A program made the position numbers and the translations under genes. DNA of 64,000 bases from Streptococcus pluranimalium (GTDB taxonomy: Bacteria > Bacillota > Bacilli > Lactobacillales > Streptococcaceae): positions 688,001 through 752,000 of the forward strand of contig NZ_CP025536.1 in the NCBI RefSeq assembly GCF_002953735.1. Direction: 5' to 3'. Under the pieces are notes generated by a model. That model saw only the letters and a program-made list of their open reading frames with translations, had not been told where the DNA came from and made no database searches. This document shows positions 20,532 through 30,382 of the stretch, in pieces; positions within the stretch are counted from its first letter, which is position 1, and each line of letters begins with the position of its first letter.

Positions 20532-20551
20532 TAGTATCAGTTTATCTGATA
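20532..20551 (+). promoter_or_regulatory. shared motif TAGTATCAGTTT with perfect dyad
   Basis: TATCAG-TTTAT-CTGATA forms a perfect 6-bp inverted repeat. The TAGTATCAGTTT core is identical to that at 16768. Upstream of the GH1 gene at 20619. Confidence 0.4.
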
Positions 20552-20552
20552 A

Positions 20553-22058
<1,506 letters not shown>

Positions 22059-22075
22059 TTCTGACAGAAAGATGG

Positions 22076-22103
22076 AAGACTGGACACTTGAGTCTGGTCT
22101 TTC
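22076..22103 (+). terminator. weak terminator hairpin
   Basis: AAGACTGGAC pairs with GTCTGGTCTT (two wobbles) around ACTTGA, followed by TTC only. Confidence 0.4.
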
Positions 22104-22313
22104 ATCATGCAGATCAAAAAAGGTAGGCTTCAACAATCTACCATTTTGTCAGAAAATCATTCCTCTCATTTCCGATGTGCTATATGCCTCAAGGACGTCC
22201 TAATGATAATGAACGATACATGGACTCAATTAATCCCTTTAAGAGATAGGGGAAATTTCAAAACATCCATGTTATAATGAAAGAAGATATCATTTTTTCT
22301 GAAAGGCTTGCCT

Positions 22314-22961
22314 GTGTTTCATAATGTTAATCGTTTGAACCAAATCCTATTTTACCTGATTGGGGTCTTCCTGATTGGTCTAGGAATCACCCTCTGTACC
22401 AAGGCTTCCTTGGGTGTGTCGCCCGTTGTTTCCTTGGCTTACAATGCTTCCGTTATTTTCAACATTCCTATCGGTATCACTAGTTTTGCAAACTTTGTTC
22501 TCTGTATTTTCCTTCAGTTTTTGTTGCTGCGAAAAGAGTTTAACTGTTTTCGTGTCTTGCAAGTGGTGGCTAGTTTTCTGACCAGCTTTGTCATGCAGAT
22601 TTTTGACGATATCCTAGTGACACCAGAGACTCTTGCGTTGCGCTTTGCTTGGCTTCTTGCCGGGATTGCGGTTATGGGGTGTGGTGCTTCTTTGACTGTT
22701 GCTATGCGCTTCATCCCTAATCCTGCCGATGCTCTTGCCCATACCGTTGGCCAAGTAACTGGAAAAGGTTTTGGGACAGGTAAAAACCTCATTGATATTG
22801 TCTTTATTAGTTCTTCCTTGATCCTATCCTTGACAACTGGAAAAGGATGGCTTGGTGTTGGTATCGGAACTCTTATTGCTAGTCTGGGAACAGGACGTGT
22901 GATTGCAGTATTCTTTCCGATTTTCGAAAAACTGTACGAAACTAAGGTTGAAAAATCATAG
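22314..22961 (+). CDS. YczE/YitT-like integral membrane protein
   Basis: 215 residues with five or six hydrophobic segments. A GTG start at 22314 is preferred because GAAAGG ends 7 bp before it; an in-frame TTG at 22308 is too close to that site. Conserved-looking segments are GLGITLCTKASLGVSPV near the N-terminus and RFIPNPADALAHT near residue 135, as in YczE/YyaS-type proteins. The function of this family is unknown to me; some members are linked to small-molecule export. An extended -10 (TGTTATAAT, 22270-22278) lies upstream. Apparently a single-gene unit. Confidence 0.78.
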   Translation: MFHNVNRLNQILFYLIGVFLIGLGITLCTKASLGVSPVVSLAYNASVIFNIPIGITSFANFVLCIFLQFLLLRKEFNCFRVLQVVASFLTSFVMQIFDDILVTPETLALRFAWLLAGIAVMGCGASLTVAMRFIPNPADALAHTVGQVTGKGFGTGKNLIDIVFISSSLILSLTTGKGWLGVGIGTLIASLGTGRVIAVFFPIFEKLYETKVEKS

Positions 22962-23058
22962 AATAGTATTATTATTTCAAAGGATAGTCATGGATTTATG
23001 GCTATCTTTTTTCTATACTAAAACATAAGAAAATGATCAAAAAGAAGTGAGGAAAAAC

Positions 23059-23901
23059 ATGGTAAAAATAATATTTTTAGATGTTGATGGGACTCTTGTT
23101 GACTATGATAATCGTATCCCAGAATCAGCAGTCAAAGCCATTCGCTTGGCGCGTGATAAAGGGCATAAAGTCTATGTCTGTACGGGACGAAGTCGCGCAG
23201 AAATGCAGCCAGAGATATGGGACATTGGCATTGATGGCATGATTGGCGGTAACGGCTCTTACGTCGAAGATAATGGAGAAGTGGTTATGCACCAGTTGAT
23301 TTCTAAGGACGATGCTAAACATATCGTTGACTGGTTGCATAGTCGTGGCTTGGAGTTCTACCTTGAATCCAACAATGGTCTTTTTGCGTCTGAAAATTTC
23401 AAAGAAGCCGCTCGTCCAGTTCTTCGTGAATACAGCCTTCGCAAAGGAAAAACTGAAGAAGAAGTCAAAGACCAAGAAGCAGAAGATGCTCTTCATGGTT
23501 TGATTTATGGCGGTGAGCTATACCGTGATGACCTTAACAAAGTCAGCTTTATCTTGTCAGACTATCAAGATCACTTGGACTCTATCGAAGAATTTCCCAA
23601 TCTTGAAGCTCATACTTGGGGAGGTCGGGGCGAAACAGCACTCTTTGGTGACTTAGGCGTTAAAGATATCAATAAAGCCCGTGCGATAGCTGTTCTTTTG
23701 AAGCATCTTGGTGCTGAGCAAAAAGACACCATTGCTTTAGGCGATGCTAAGATTGATATTCCTATGTTAGACTATTGTCAAATTGGTGTTTCGATGGGAA
23801 ATGGTGGTCCTGAAATTCTCAAGATGGCAGATATGGTAACCGATGATGTCGCAGAAGACGGACTTTATAATGCCTTTGAAAAATTAGGGCTATTTGATTA
23901 G
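23059..23901 (+). CDS. Cof-type HAD-family hydrolase
   Basis: 280 residues of HAD subclass IIB. The ATG at 23059 follows GTGAGGAAAAAC; an in-frame GTG at 23047 overlaps that site. Motif I is LDVDGTLVD, motif II VCTGRSR, motifs III/IV KARAIAVLL and GDAKIDIPML. Motif IV has Lys-Ile-Asp where GDSxND is usual. A phosphatase for small phosphorylated metabolites, substrate undefined. It converges with the TetR gene at 23915, with only 13 bp between stops and no obvious terminator. Confidence 0.88.
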   Translation: MVKIIFLDVDGTLVDYDNRIPESAVKAIRLARDKGHKVYVCTGRSRAEMQPEIWDIGIDGMIGGNGSYVEDNGEVVMHQLISKDDAKHIVDWLHSRGLEFYLESNNGLFASENFKEAARPVLREYSLRKGKTEEEVKDQEAEDALHGLIYGGELYRDDLNKVSFILSDYQDHLDSIEEFPNLEAHTWGGRGETALFGDLGVKDINKARAIAVLLKHLGAEQKDTIALGDAKIDIPMLDYCQIGVSMGNGGPEILKMADMVTDDVAEDGLYNAFEKLGLFD

Positions 23902-23914
23902 TCTAAAAACAAAG

Positions 23915-24469
23915 TTAGTTGCCGTTTAAGTGTTTTAAGATAGTAAACAGTTGTTCCTGAGCTTCAAGTAGTGTCAAATCAGTTTCTAATAACCAATAGC
24001 TAATAAATGACGCAACCGCACCTGAAAAGATGTGAATAAATGCTAGATTGATATGATCTGTAAATTGCTGATTTGTTTTGATATTAGCATGGATGAGCAT
24101 ATCACGGAAGGCCAGTGAAAAACTTGCTGGCTGACTTTTCAGTAATTGGTAAATTTTTTCCTGATGTTGATCGACAGCAATTAGGATATTATCTAGAAAT
24201 TGACGGTTTTCAGAGGCTTGTATGTCTGCAATATTTTCAGCTACAGGTCTACAGGCATCTTCCATAGCCAGTAATATCTCTGTTTGGATTGCTTGGTAGA
24301 GATGTTCCTTGGTTTCATAATGTTGATAGAAAGCATTTCTAGAAATGTGTGCGTTTTGACAAATTTCTTTAACTGAAATTTGCCTAAGTTCTTTGGCCAT
24401 CAAGAGCTTTAAAAAAGCATCTTGTATGGCTTTTTCTGTTTTTTCAAAACGTAAGTCTAGTTTGACCAT
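23915..24469 (-). CDS. TetR-family transcriptional regulator
   Basis: 184 residues. An N-terminal helix-turn-helix (about residues 12-58, with KEICQNAHISRNAFYQHYETK) is followed by a helical ligand domain. AAGGAAGAAC precedes the ATG. Divergent from the nitronate monooxygenase operon at 24584-27461, with an inverted repeat between them, so it probably represses that operon in response to a small, perhaps toxic, molecule. Confidence 0.9.
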   Translation of the reverse strand: MVKLDLRFEKTEKAIQDAFLKLLMAKELRQISVKEICQNAHISRNAFYQHYETKEHLYQAIQTEILLAMEDACRPVAENIADIQASENRQFLDNILIAVDQHQEKIYQLLKSQPASFSLAFRDMLIHANIKTNQQFTDHINLAFIHIFSGAVASFISYWLLETDLTLLEAQEQLFTILKHLNGN

Positions 24470-24515
24470 GACAGTTCTTCCTTTTGTGTAATATAAGTGA
24501 CAGTAAATTTAAAAG

Positions 24516-24540
24516 TGTCATTTGACGATTTTAAATGACA
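24516..24540. promoter_or_regulatory. probable TetR operator
   Basis: TGTCATTT (24516-24523) and AAATGACA (24533-24540) form a perfect 8-bp inverted repeat with a 9-base spacer, midway between the divergent tetR and oxidoreductase genes. A further half-like GTGACA lies at about 24498. Confidence 0.65.
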
Positions 24541-24583
24541 GTTGTAATATTTGAAGTATAACAAAGCACAAAGGAGAAATCAA

Positions 24584-25564
24584 ATGGGAAATCGTATTAC
24601 AGACATTTTAGGTATTGAAAAACCTGTTATTCAAGGCCCGATGGCTTGGTTGACAAATGGTCAATTTGCAGGTGCAGTCAGTGCAGCAGGAGGACTAGGC
24701 GTGCTGGGTATTAGTGCAGGACAAAAAGAAGCTGCGACGACAGTAGAAGACACCATTGAAAATATGCGTCGTGAAATTAGGATTGCTCGTCAAATAACAG
24801 ATAAACCCTTGGGTATCAATGTTGCTCCAGGACATCCACAAACAGACATTTTTACGCAACCGATGCTGGATTTAATGGTCGAAGAAGGGGGTCAAGTTGC
24901 TGTTATGGTTGGCACATTTTCGGCAGAATGGACAGCTCGTTTCCATGATAAGGGCATTAAGGTCGTCTTTCGTGCCGACACGCCTACTGTTGAAAATACC
25001 GAAGAAGCGATTCAAGGTGGAGTGGATATTATCGTGGCGACAGGATTTGATGAAGGTGGTTCAGTACCGGAAACAATTATTGGCACTTTTTCAATTGTTC
25101 CAATGATTGTTGATGCAGCCAAGGGTCGAGTGCCAGTTATGGCTGCCGGTGGCATTACGGATGCCAGAACAGCTCTTGCCGCCTTTGCTTTGGGAGCTGA
25201 AGGTCTCTATGTCGGAACTGCATTTCTGATGGCAGAGGAGTCTATCCTTGCCCCTAATATCAAGGAGAAGGTACTCTCTGCGAATGCTTCTGACCTCTTG
25301 TTTTATCGAGCAGTACCATTCTATTACCGTTCGCTAAAAGGAGAATTACCAGAGAAACTGTTGCAACTTAGCAATGAAGGAGCAAGTCTCGAAGAAATTC
25401 ATAAGGCTCAATCTGGTTTTAATGGTATGCGTAATGGTATGCTCTTTGGTGATTTAAGCAAGGGATTCGCTTCTTTTGGTTTGGGCATTTCCATGATTGA
25501 TAAGATTGAGCCTGTGGCGGTGATTATGGATAAATTGATGAGTGGCATTGAGGAGTTTGTATAA
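24584..25564 (+). CDS. nitronate monooxygenase (2-nitropropane dioxygenase family)
   Basis: 326 residues. The ATG at 24584 follows AAAGGAGAAATC; an in-frame ATG at 24551 lacks a site. An FMN-binding TIM barrel: IEKPVIQGPMAWLT at the start, then GTFSAEW, ATGFDEGGS and MAAGGITDARTALAAFALGAEG. These enzymes oxidise alkyl nitronates. FabK is a close relative, but FabK sits in the fatty-acid operon, not here. First gene of a three-gene oxidoreductase operon under a divergent TetR regulator. Confidence 0.88.
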   Translation: MGNRITDILGIEKPVIQGPMAWLTNGQFAGAVSAAGGLGVLGISAGQKEAATTVEDTIENMRREIRIARQITDKPLGINVAPGHPQTDIFTQPMLDLMVEEGGQVAVMVGTFSAEWTARFHDKGIKVVFRADTPTVENTEEAIQGGVDIIVATGFDEGGSVPETIIGTFSIVPMIVDAAKGRVPVMAAGGITDARTALAAFALGAEGLYVGTAFLMAEESILAPNIKEKVLSANASDLLFYRAVPFYYRSLKGELPEKLLQLSNEGASLEEIHKAQSGFNGMRNGMLFGDLSKGFASFGLGISMIDKIEPVAVIMDKLMSGIEEFV

Positions 25565-25565
25565 G

Positions 25566-26903
25566 ATGACAGAACAAAAACAACAAAAACAAATGGTATT
25601 AGGCTTGGCCATGTTTGGTGCGGCAGGTTTGAATCTAAAATCATGGCGGGATCCAAAAGTCAAATTGTCTGAGTATCCAGACGTTTCAGTGGACATCAGA
25701 GCGGCTCAATTGGCTGAAAAAGGGAAATTCCAGTTTATGTTTTTTGGTGATTTTCCAGGTATTAAACAAAGTGATAATGGCGAGATGCAGACTATGGGTA
25801 TGGATCCACTCTTGATTGCCAGCATTATCAGTAGTCATACCCAACGTATTGGGATGGGTGTGACCCGCGCAACGTCATGGTCAAATCCTTATGATGTGGC
25901 AAGGCAGTTTAAAACTCTGGATGCTGTCAGTAAGGGGCGTGCGGCTTGGAATGCTGTCACAGGCGCTAATGGTGTCAGTGCACAAGCTTATGGGGTCAAC
26001 TTGTCTCCAAGCTTTGACCGCTATGGAAAAGCTTACGAATTTGTGGAGGCAGTGCAACACTTATGGGCAACTTGGGGAGAAGATGCTTTAAAACTTGACC
26101 ATTCAACCAAAGAATTTTCTGACTATGATCAAGTTAAAAATATCAATGTTAAAGGGGAGTTTATTGAGTTTTCGGGTACCCTACCGATTCCACCCTCCAA
26201 GCAGGGACAGCCACTGATTATTCATTCAGGTGGTTCTGATAATAGCATCGCCTTTGCTGGTAAATATGCTGATGTCTTTGTTGGGGAATTGTATACAATC
26301 GAGCAAGGTCAAGCTATGCGTCAGGCACTTCGTGATGCGTCAGTTGCTAATGGACGTAAGGCTGATGACATCAAGTTTATTGCTGGTGTTATGCCATTAA
26401 TGGGTGATACGAAAAAAGACGCTATTGAGCGCCATGCTACGTTTATTGATGGTAAAACACTCTTGCAACGTATTGCTTATATCGGCTATGTTTTAGGAGT
26501 TGAGTTTACACCTGCTGATATCGAACAGCCAATCTCTTCTGAGATTTTGGATGCCGTCGAAATCACGCCGTATAGTGACCCCCGAACTGAAAATGTGATT
26601 AAAGTAGCACGTGAAGGGTGGACCTTACGTGAGGTTGTTTATCATTCTGTGATTGATTATCATCCAGCAGCTGTTGGGACACCACAAGATATTGCAGATT
26701 ACATGACTGACTGGTTCGAAGCAGGGGCAGCCGATGGATTCTGGGTCATGCCTGATTCTTATGATATTGATTTACCACGCTTTGTGGACGAAGTGGTACC
26801 AATTCTTCAAGAGCGGGGAGTTTTTCATAAGGATTATGAGGGAGAAACCTTGCGGGAGCATTTTGGGTTACCTTATCAGTATGGGGTGAGAGGAGAAGAG
26901 TAA
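25566..26903 (+). CDS. flavin-dependent monooxygenase (LLM class, NtaA family)
   Basis: 445 residues. The ATG at 25566 comes 1 bp after the previous stop; a ribosome site GAGGAG lies inside the preceding gene. The family start LGLAMFGAAGLNLKSWRDP, SWSNPYDVARQFKTLD near 110 and GGSDNSIAFAGKYADVF near 225 are typical of the NtaA/SnaA/DmoA group of FMNH2-dependent monooxygenases. It needs reduced flavin from a reductase. The substrate is unknown; the TetR/nitronate monooxygenase context suggests xenobiotic or nitro-compound detoxification. Confidence 0.9.
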   Translation: MTEQKQQKQMVLGLAMFGAAGLNLKSWRDPKVKLSEYPDVSVDIRAAQLAEKGKFQFMFFGDFPGIKQSDNGEMQTMGMDPLLIASIISSHTQRIGMGVTRATSWSNPYDVARQFKTLDAVSKGRAAWNAVTGANGVSAQAYGVNLSPSFDRYGKAYEFVEAVQHLWATWGEDALKLDHSTKEFSDYDQVKNINVKGEFIEFSGTLPIPPSKQGQPLIIHSGGSDNSIAFAGKYADVFVGELYTIEQGQAMRQALRDASVANGRKADDIKFIAGVMPLMGDTKKDAIERHATFIDGKTLLQRIAYIGYVLGVEFTPADIEQPISSEILDAVEITPYSDPRTENVIKVAREGWTLREVVYHSVIDYHPAAVGTPQDIADYMTDWFEAGAADGFWVMPDSYDIDLPRFVDEVVPILQERGVFHKDYEGETLREHFGLPYQYGVRGEE

Positions 26904-26906
26904 GTT

Positions 26907-27461
26907 ATGACTACTGCTATTAGTATTATTGGACAAGGTAAAATGGGGCAAGCCTTAGCAAGGCATTTTGAACAGGCTGGAATTTCTGTACAAATCCTTG
27001 GACGAGAACAGGAAGTAGTGCAGGGGAAGTTTGTTGTTTTTGCTGTTCCTTATGAAGATATGATTAGCCTTATCTATCCCAATCAAGAGCATTTTACTGA
27101 TAAAATTATCATTGACATTAGTAATCCTCTGGACTATAAGACCAAAAAATCCCTATTGGCCTTAGATGAGTCTGTTAGCCTTAAGCTAGCATCGCAATTC
27201 CCTGATTTGACCTTTATCAAAGCTTTCAATACTACCTTTACTTCAAGTAGAGTCATTGCTACTGAATCACCTCTGGTCATGATTGCGGGCGATTCGTCGT
27301 CAGCTAAAGAGAAGCTTATCACGCTGCTCAATCAATCACATTTTAAAACTATTGATATGGGAAATTTGGATCGAAGCCGTGATTTGGAGGCCTTTGCCCG
27401 TGTGCAACTTTCTTTATTAGAAGCAGGTCATATTAAACCTTTAAAGAGTTTTGCTCTATAA
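26907..27461 (+). CDS. NADP-binding reductase-like protein (F420-reductase/NAD-binding family)
   Basis: 184 residues. The Rossmann motif IIGQGKMGQALARHF at the N-terminus and VVFAVPYEDM at about 50 resemble NADPH-dependent F420 reductase-type proteins. Streptococci are not known to use F420, so a flavin or other dinucleotide reaction is likelier. Third gene of the TetR-linked operon, 3 bp after the monooxygenase gene. It could supply reducing power to the flavin monooxygenase; this is inference. Confidence 0.82.
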   Translation: MTTAISIIGQGKMGQALARHFEQAGISVQILGREQEVVQGKFVVFAVPYEDMISLIYPNQEHFTDKIIIDISNPLDYKTKKSLLALDESVSLKLASQFPDLTFIKAFNTTFTSSRVIATESPLVMIAGDSSSAKEKLITLLNQSHFKTIDMGNLDRSRDLEAFARVQLSLLEAGHIKPLKSFAL

Positions 27462-27531
27462 ACCAATATTTCCTGATAAAGGCAACGGTATTTACAAGAA
27501 AAATGAAACTATTTGAGAAAGTAGACAAACC

Positions 27532-27745
27532 TAGATTTTCATAGAATCTATCCCTACGATGCTCTTCGAAAAATTTAGTATTTTGCGAGCGGAGCGAGCA
27601 CCTACCGAAACTTTCCGCCGTGATAAAAGTGCCTGAAACATTGGCGTTTCAGGCACTCGGAAACTTTGAGACCCTGGGCTCAAAGTTTAGGTATGGAATC
27701 CCATAGGGAGTCGCTGCCGTCCGCTATCACCTAAGGAAAGTTTCA
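27532..27745. other. multi-hairpin structured intergenic element
   Basis: Part of a 770-bp gene-free stretch (27462-28231). Outer arms GAAACTTTCC (27607-27616) and GGAAAGTTTC (27735-27744) pair perfectly. Inside, GTGATA (27620-27625) pairs with TATCAC (27725-27730). Between these lie hairpins with a 12-bp stem (AGTGCCTGAAAC at 27628 with GTTTCAGGCACT at 27646), a 10-bp stem (AAACTTTGAG at 27661 with CTCAAAGTTT at 27679) and a 5-bp stem (TATGG/CCATA, 27692-27705). A small hairpin TAGATT/GAATCTA and a BOX-like CTCTTCGAAAA precede it. It looks like a folded RNA or a BOX-like repeat; identity unknown. The A+T-rich rest, 27746-28077, shows nothing recognisable. Confidence 0.6.
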
Positions 27746-28077
27746 CAAAAGACTTTTTCTTCAATTTGACTATTTTTCTATTTTGAAATTAAAGTCAGAA
27801 AAAATAGGTTGATACTGAGTGCATTGCAGAAGATAAATACCTCTATATGATAGTCAATATAAATGAGTAGCTATTTAGAGCGACATCAACAACTAATAAA
27901 AAAGTTTTAAATGAAAATAGAATATCATATTTTGATGTCAAGTGAATATGAGTAAAAACTCAAGTATCAATGATTCTATATACTATTGAATAATATAAAA
28001 TCGTTCAATAGTAACATTTTTTGCCGATACCATTCTAAATTATCTTCTATGTATTAAGACATTTTGTATAATCTAAT

Positions 28078-28112
28078 AAAGCCTAAGATCCTTATAGGGG
28101 TCCTAGGCTTTT
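28078..28112. terminator. terminator hairpin, possibly bidirectional
   Basis: AAAGCCTA pairs with TAGGCTTT, with further weaker pairing inside, flanked by A and T runs. It may end the DUF308 transcript from the minus strand or a transcript from the structured element on the plus strand. Confidence 0.6.
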
Positions 28113-28224
28113 ATCGTCTAATGAACTGTTTGAGGCTGTAGATAAGACAAATTTTGCTCTTGGAGTAGAGCAAGTCGAAAGTGATGCTATTGTATCAAAG
28201 TTAGTTAAAAAGACTATGTCATAA
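28111..28224 (+). pseudogene. possible relic: C-terminal fragment of an unknown protein
   Basis: An open frame of 37 codons ending in TAA at 28222 reads like protein (ELFEAVDKTNFALGVEQVE, then DAIVSKLVKKTM) but has no start or ribosome site. Origin not recognised. Confidence 0.3.
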
Positions 28225-28231
28225 GTTTTGT

Positions 28232-28729
28232 TTACAATCGTAGACTGACTAAAAGTCCGGAAAAACCAAGCAGAATAAAAATAAGAGATAAGAATTTTCC
28301 AATAAAAACAGAGGTGAAGATCGGACTAGCGAGAAGCAGAAGGCCTAGAATTAGGAAACTTAGTCCTGACAGGAGTGTTGCTTTGCCTATGCCTGCCTGT
28401 TGGAGCTGATAACCAGATATCAAGCGAAGGATGCTGACGACCAGAACCCAGTAGGCGATGATAGTGATGACGAGACGGCTAAGAGAGAAGGCTGAACTAC
28501 CGAGTAGGATGAAACCAAATACGACTGTCACAACTGCTTGAAGGAGCTGCCAGATGTTTCGTCTGGACTGGCTACTACGGAAATAGGTGAGCAGGCTTTG
28601 GATTCCCCAGACAAAAATCATGAGAGCCAGTAGCCAGCCGATGGAGGCAATGGCTGAGAGGGGTTGGTTAAAGAGGTAGAAGCCTAGTAAGAGTGACAAG
28701 AGGCTAGGGATTAGTGTGATGATTTTCAT
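28232..28729 (-). CDS. DUF308/HdeD-like membrane protein
   Basis: 165 residues. The ATG at 28729 is preferred because AAAGGAGTTTTCT precedes it; an in-frame start at 28762 is not supported. Six short hydrophobic segments in pairs (for example IPSLLSLLLGFYLF, WLLALMIFVWGI, FLILGLLLLASPIF) match the repeated two-helix plan of DUF308/HdeD proteins. HdeD is linked to acid resistance in enteric bacteria; the function here is unknown. Divergent from the glyoxalase-like gene at 28871. Confidence 0.8.
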   Translation of the reverse strand: MKIITLIPSLLSLLLGFYLFNQPLSAIASIGWLLALMIFVWGIQSLLTYFRSSQSRRNIWQLLQAVVTVVFGFILLGSSAFSLSRLVITIIAYWVLVVSILRLISGYQLQQAGIGKATLLSGLSFLILGLLLLASPIFTSVFIGKFLSLIFILLGFSGLLVSLRL

Positions 28730-28812
28730 AGAAAACTCCTTTGTTTCCAGTATTATAGTCAATAAAGGTCAAACTGTCAAAAATCTGCTGTCAAGCTTCC
28801 TTTATCGAAAAA

Positions 28813-28841
28813 TGTAAATGCTTGCAAAATCGAGGTATAAT
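28813..28841 (+). promoter_or_regulatory. -10 box overlapped upstream by a cre-like site
   Basis: TATAAT (28836-28841). Seventeen bases upstream begins TGTAAATGCTTGCA (28813-28826), a 12-of-14 match to cre that covers the -35 position. Confidence 0.5.
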
Positions 28842-28870
28842 CGTTAGGATAGAGTTAGGAGGATAGTTTG

Positions 28871-29248
28871 ATGAAAATGTTGCATACTTGTATCCGAGTG
28901 CAAGACTTGGATGCGTCTATTGATTTTTACACGACGGCTTTTCCATTAGAAGAAGTGCGTCGTAAAGACTTTCCAGAACATAAGTTTACGCTTGTTTTCT
29001 TGAAAACACCAGATGAATCATTCGAAATTGAATTGACCTATAATTATGACCATGGTCCTTATGAGATTGGTGATGGTTATGGGCATTTGGCTGTTGGTGT
29101 TGACAACCTAGAAGAAACGCATGCTCAACACAAGGAAGCAGGTTTTGAGGTCACTGACTTAAAAGGATTGCCGGGACAAAATCCACATTACTACTTTGTC
29201 AAAGACCCAGACGGCTACAAGATTGAAGTTATTCGCTTAAAAAAATAG
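28871..29248 (+). CDS. gloA: lactoylglutathione lyase / VOC-family protein
   Basis: 125 residues. The ATG at 28871 follows AGGAGG by 8 bp; a TTG codon directly before it is rejected. Two beta-alpha-beta modules: LHTCIRVQDLDASIDFY with the first metal His, ELTYNYDHGPYEIGDG with Glu, GYGHLAVGV with the second His, and DPDGYKIEVI with the last Glu, the complete GloA metal set. It converts the methylglyoxal-thiol hemithioacetal to the lactoyl thioester, guarding against glycolytic overflow. A cre-like promoter fits this role. Confidence 0.9.
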   Translation: MKMLHTCIRVQDLDASIDFYTTAFPLEEVRRKDFPEHKFTLVFLKTPDESFEIELTYNYDHGPYEIGDGYGHLAVGVDNLEETHAQHKEAGFEVTDLKGLPGQNPHYYFVKDPDGYKIEVIRLKK

Positions 29249-29270
29249 AGTTATCATATTGACAACATTA

Positions 29271-29320
29271 AAAAACGCTGACCACTAACTACTGAGATTG
29301 TCTAATGGTCGGCGATTTTT
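29271..29320 (+). terminator. intrinsic terminator after gloA
   Basis: AAAAACGCTGACCA pairs with TGGTCGGCGATTTTT (one wobble, one mismatch), with a 21-base loop. Confidence 0.6.
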
Positions 29321-29360
29321 AATCATATAGTCCTTTGAATTAACTTTCTGGTGGTTAGAC

Positions 29361-29397
29361 TCAGACCTTAAAATCTTATAGGATTTTTAAGGTCTGA
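29361..29397. repeat. long inverted repeat
   Basis: TCAGACCTTAAAA and TTTTTAAGGTCTGA pair around TCTTATAGGA. It lies between converging genes (gloA and the CPBP protease) and may be the terminator of the minus-strand gene. Confidence 0.5.
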
Positions 29398-29456
29398 AAG
29401 TCAGGTTAGTTGACTATAATTATTACAATAACCTAGTTTTATCAAGTCTGAGGTCA

Positions 29457-30245
29457 TTAGAATTGATTGAGTGGCATATTTTTACATTGGCTATCATTGG
29501 TATGATTTTTGTTGTTACGAATTTTAATGATCATAACGATCGTTAGCATAAAACGAAGAAGCGTTTGAAGGCCTATAATGCCTGAAAAAATAGGATTTGT
29601 CATAACTATTTTATTAATAACAAGATAATCCCATAATCCATGATCGATAGCAGACCATGCGATTTTCCGTGTAAAAAGATAAAGGTAGCCGTAGTAAAGA
29701 CCGAAAAGGCTTGTTGTTGCTACTTGAACAAGGACTGCTACAGGATTAGCTCCCGCAAAGACATTAATAGAATGGCAGAAACCAAAAATTAGGGCAGAAA
29801 AGATTACCGCCTTGTGAACAGAATGTGTCTTCAAAAAATGGGGAAGAAGGGTGCGACGAAAGAGGAATTCTTCACCAAATCCAACCAGTAATGTTCCTAT
29901 AAAAGATAATATAAAGTTAAGTTGAAACTGAAAATAGTTACCCCAGAAGACCAATAATGTTAGCAATAAGGGGATAAATGAGATCATGAAGTAGGTAATA
30001 TTTCTCTTAAAAAAGAGCTTTAAAGCTAAGTCGTTGTGGTATCTGTGCAGATATAAGCTAGTCATGGCCACTAGAAGGAGTAGAAAAGGCATCTCAGATA
30101 TGATAGAACGATCATCGGTATAGGAAATTCCTTTCATATAAAAGGTATAAAAGAAGCTCACTAACATGATAAGGATATAGCTAGCTACTAGGATATAAAC
30201 ATTATTTTTTTTCAAAATGGCTAACCCCTTTATTTGATAAGTCAT
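29457..30245 (-). CDS. CPBP-family intramembrane metalloprotease
   Basis: 262 residues with seven or eight hydrophobic segments. The family motifs are EEFLFRR (Glu125, Glu126, Arg130) and FGFCH (Phe154, His158), followed by a third motif with His in AIDHGLWD. CPBP (Abi/CAAX-like) proteases cleave membrane peptides, and in streptococci several give immunity to or process bacteriocins; none is seen nearby. The ATG at 30245 has no good ribosome site; a TTG at 30215 behind AAAGGGG is an alternative. A TetR gene lies upstream on the same strand. Confidence 0.82.
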   Translation of the reverse strand: MTYQIKGLAILKKNNVYILVASYILIMLVSFFYTFYMKGISYTDDRSIISEMPFLLLLVAMTSLYLHRYHNDLALKLFFKRNITYFMISFIPLLLTLLVFWGNYFQFQLNFILSFIGTLLVGFGEEFLFRRTLLPHFLKTHSVHKAVIFSALIFGFCHSINVFAGANPVAVLVQVATTSLFGLYYGYLYLFTRKIAWSAIDHGLWDYLVINKIVMTNPIFSGIIGLQTLLRFMLTIVMIIKIRNNKNHTNDSQCKNMPLNQF

Positions 30246-30382
30246 AGTTTATCAAAATAAAATACAGACTACCTACATCTCATCTGTAGATAGTCTGTTT
30301 TTTCTATTCATGATGATTGGTACTAAATCATAAGGATTAAGCCTTTAATGTTAATAAAGCTTGAGTATTTTAGAGACAGAAC

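Noticed and set aside
22104..22260. Protein-like stretch after the last GH1 gene (MPQGRPNDNERYMDSINPF)
   Set aside because: Short, no start or ribosome site and no family recognised; too weak to call a pseudogene.
24584..25564. FabK enoyl-ACP reductase
   Set aside because: Related fold, but no fatty-acid genes nearby; the TetR and LLM monooxygenase context fits nitronate monooxygenase better.
27600..27745. tRNA or rRNA fragment
   Set aside because: The hairpin pattern does not fit a cloverleaf (12-bp and 10-bp stems, no anticodon or T-loop sequence) and no rRNA sequence is recognised.
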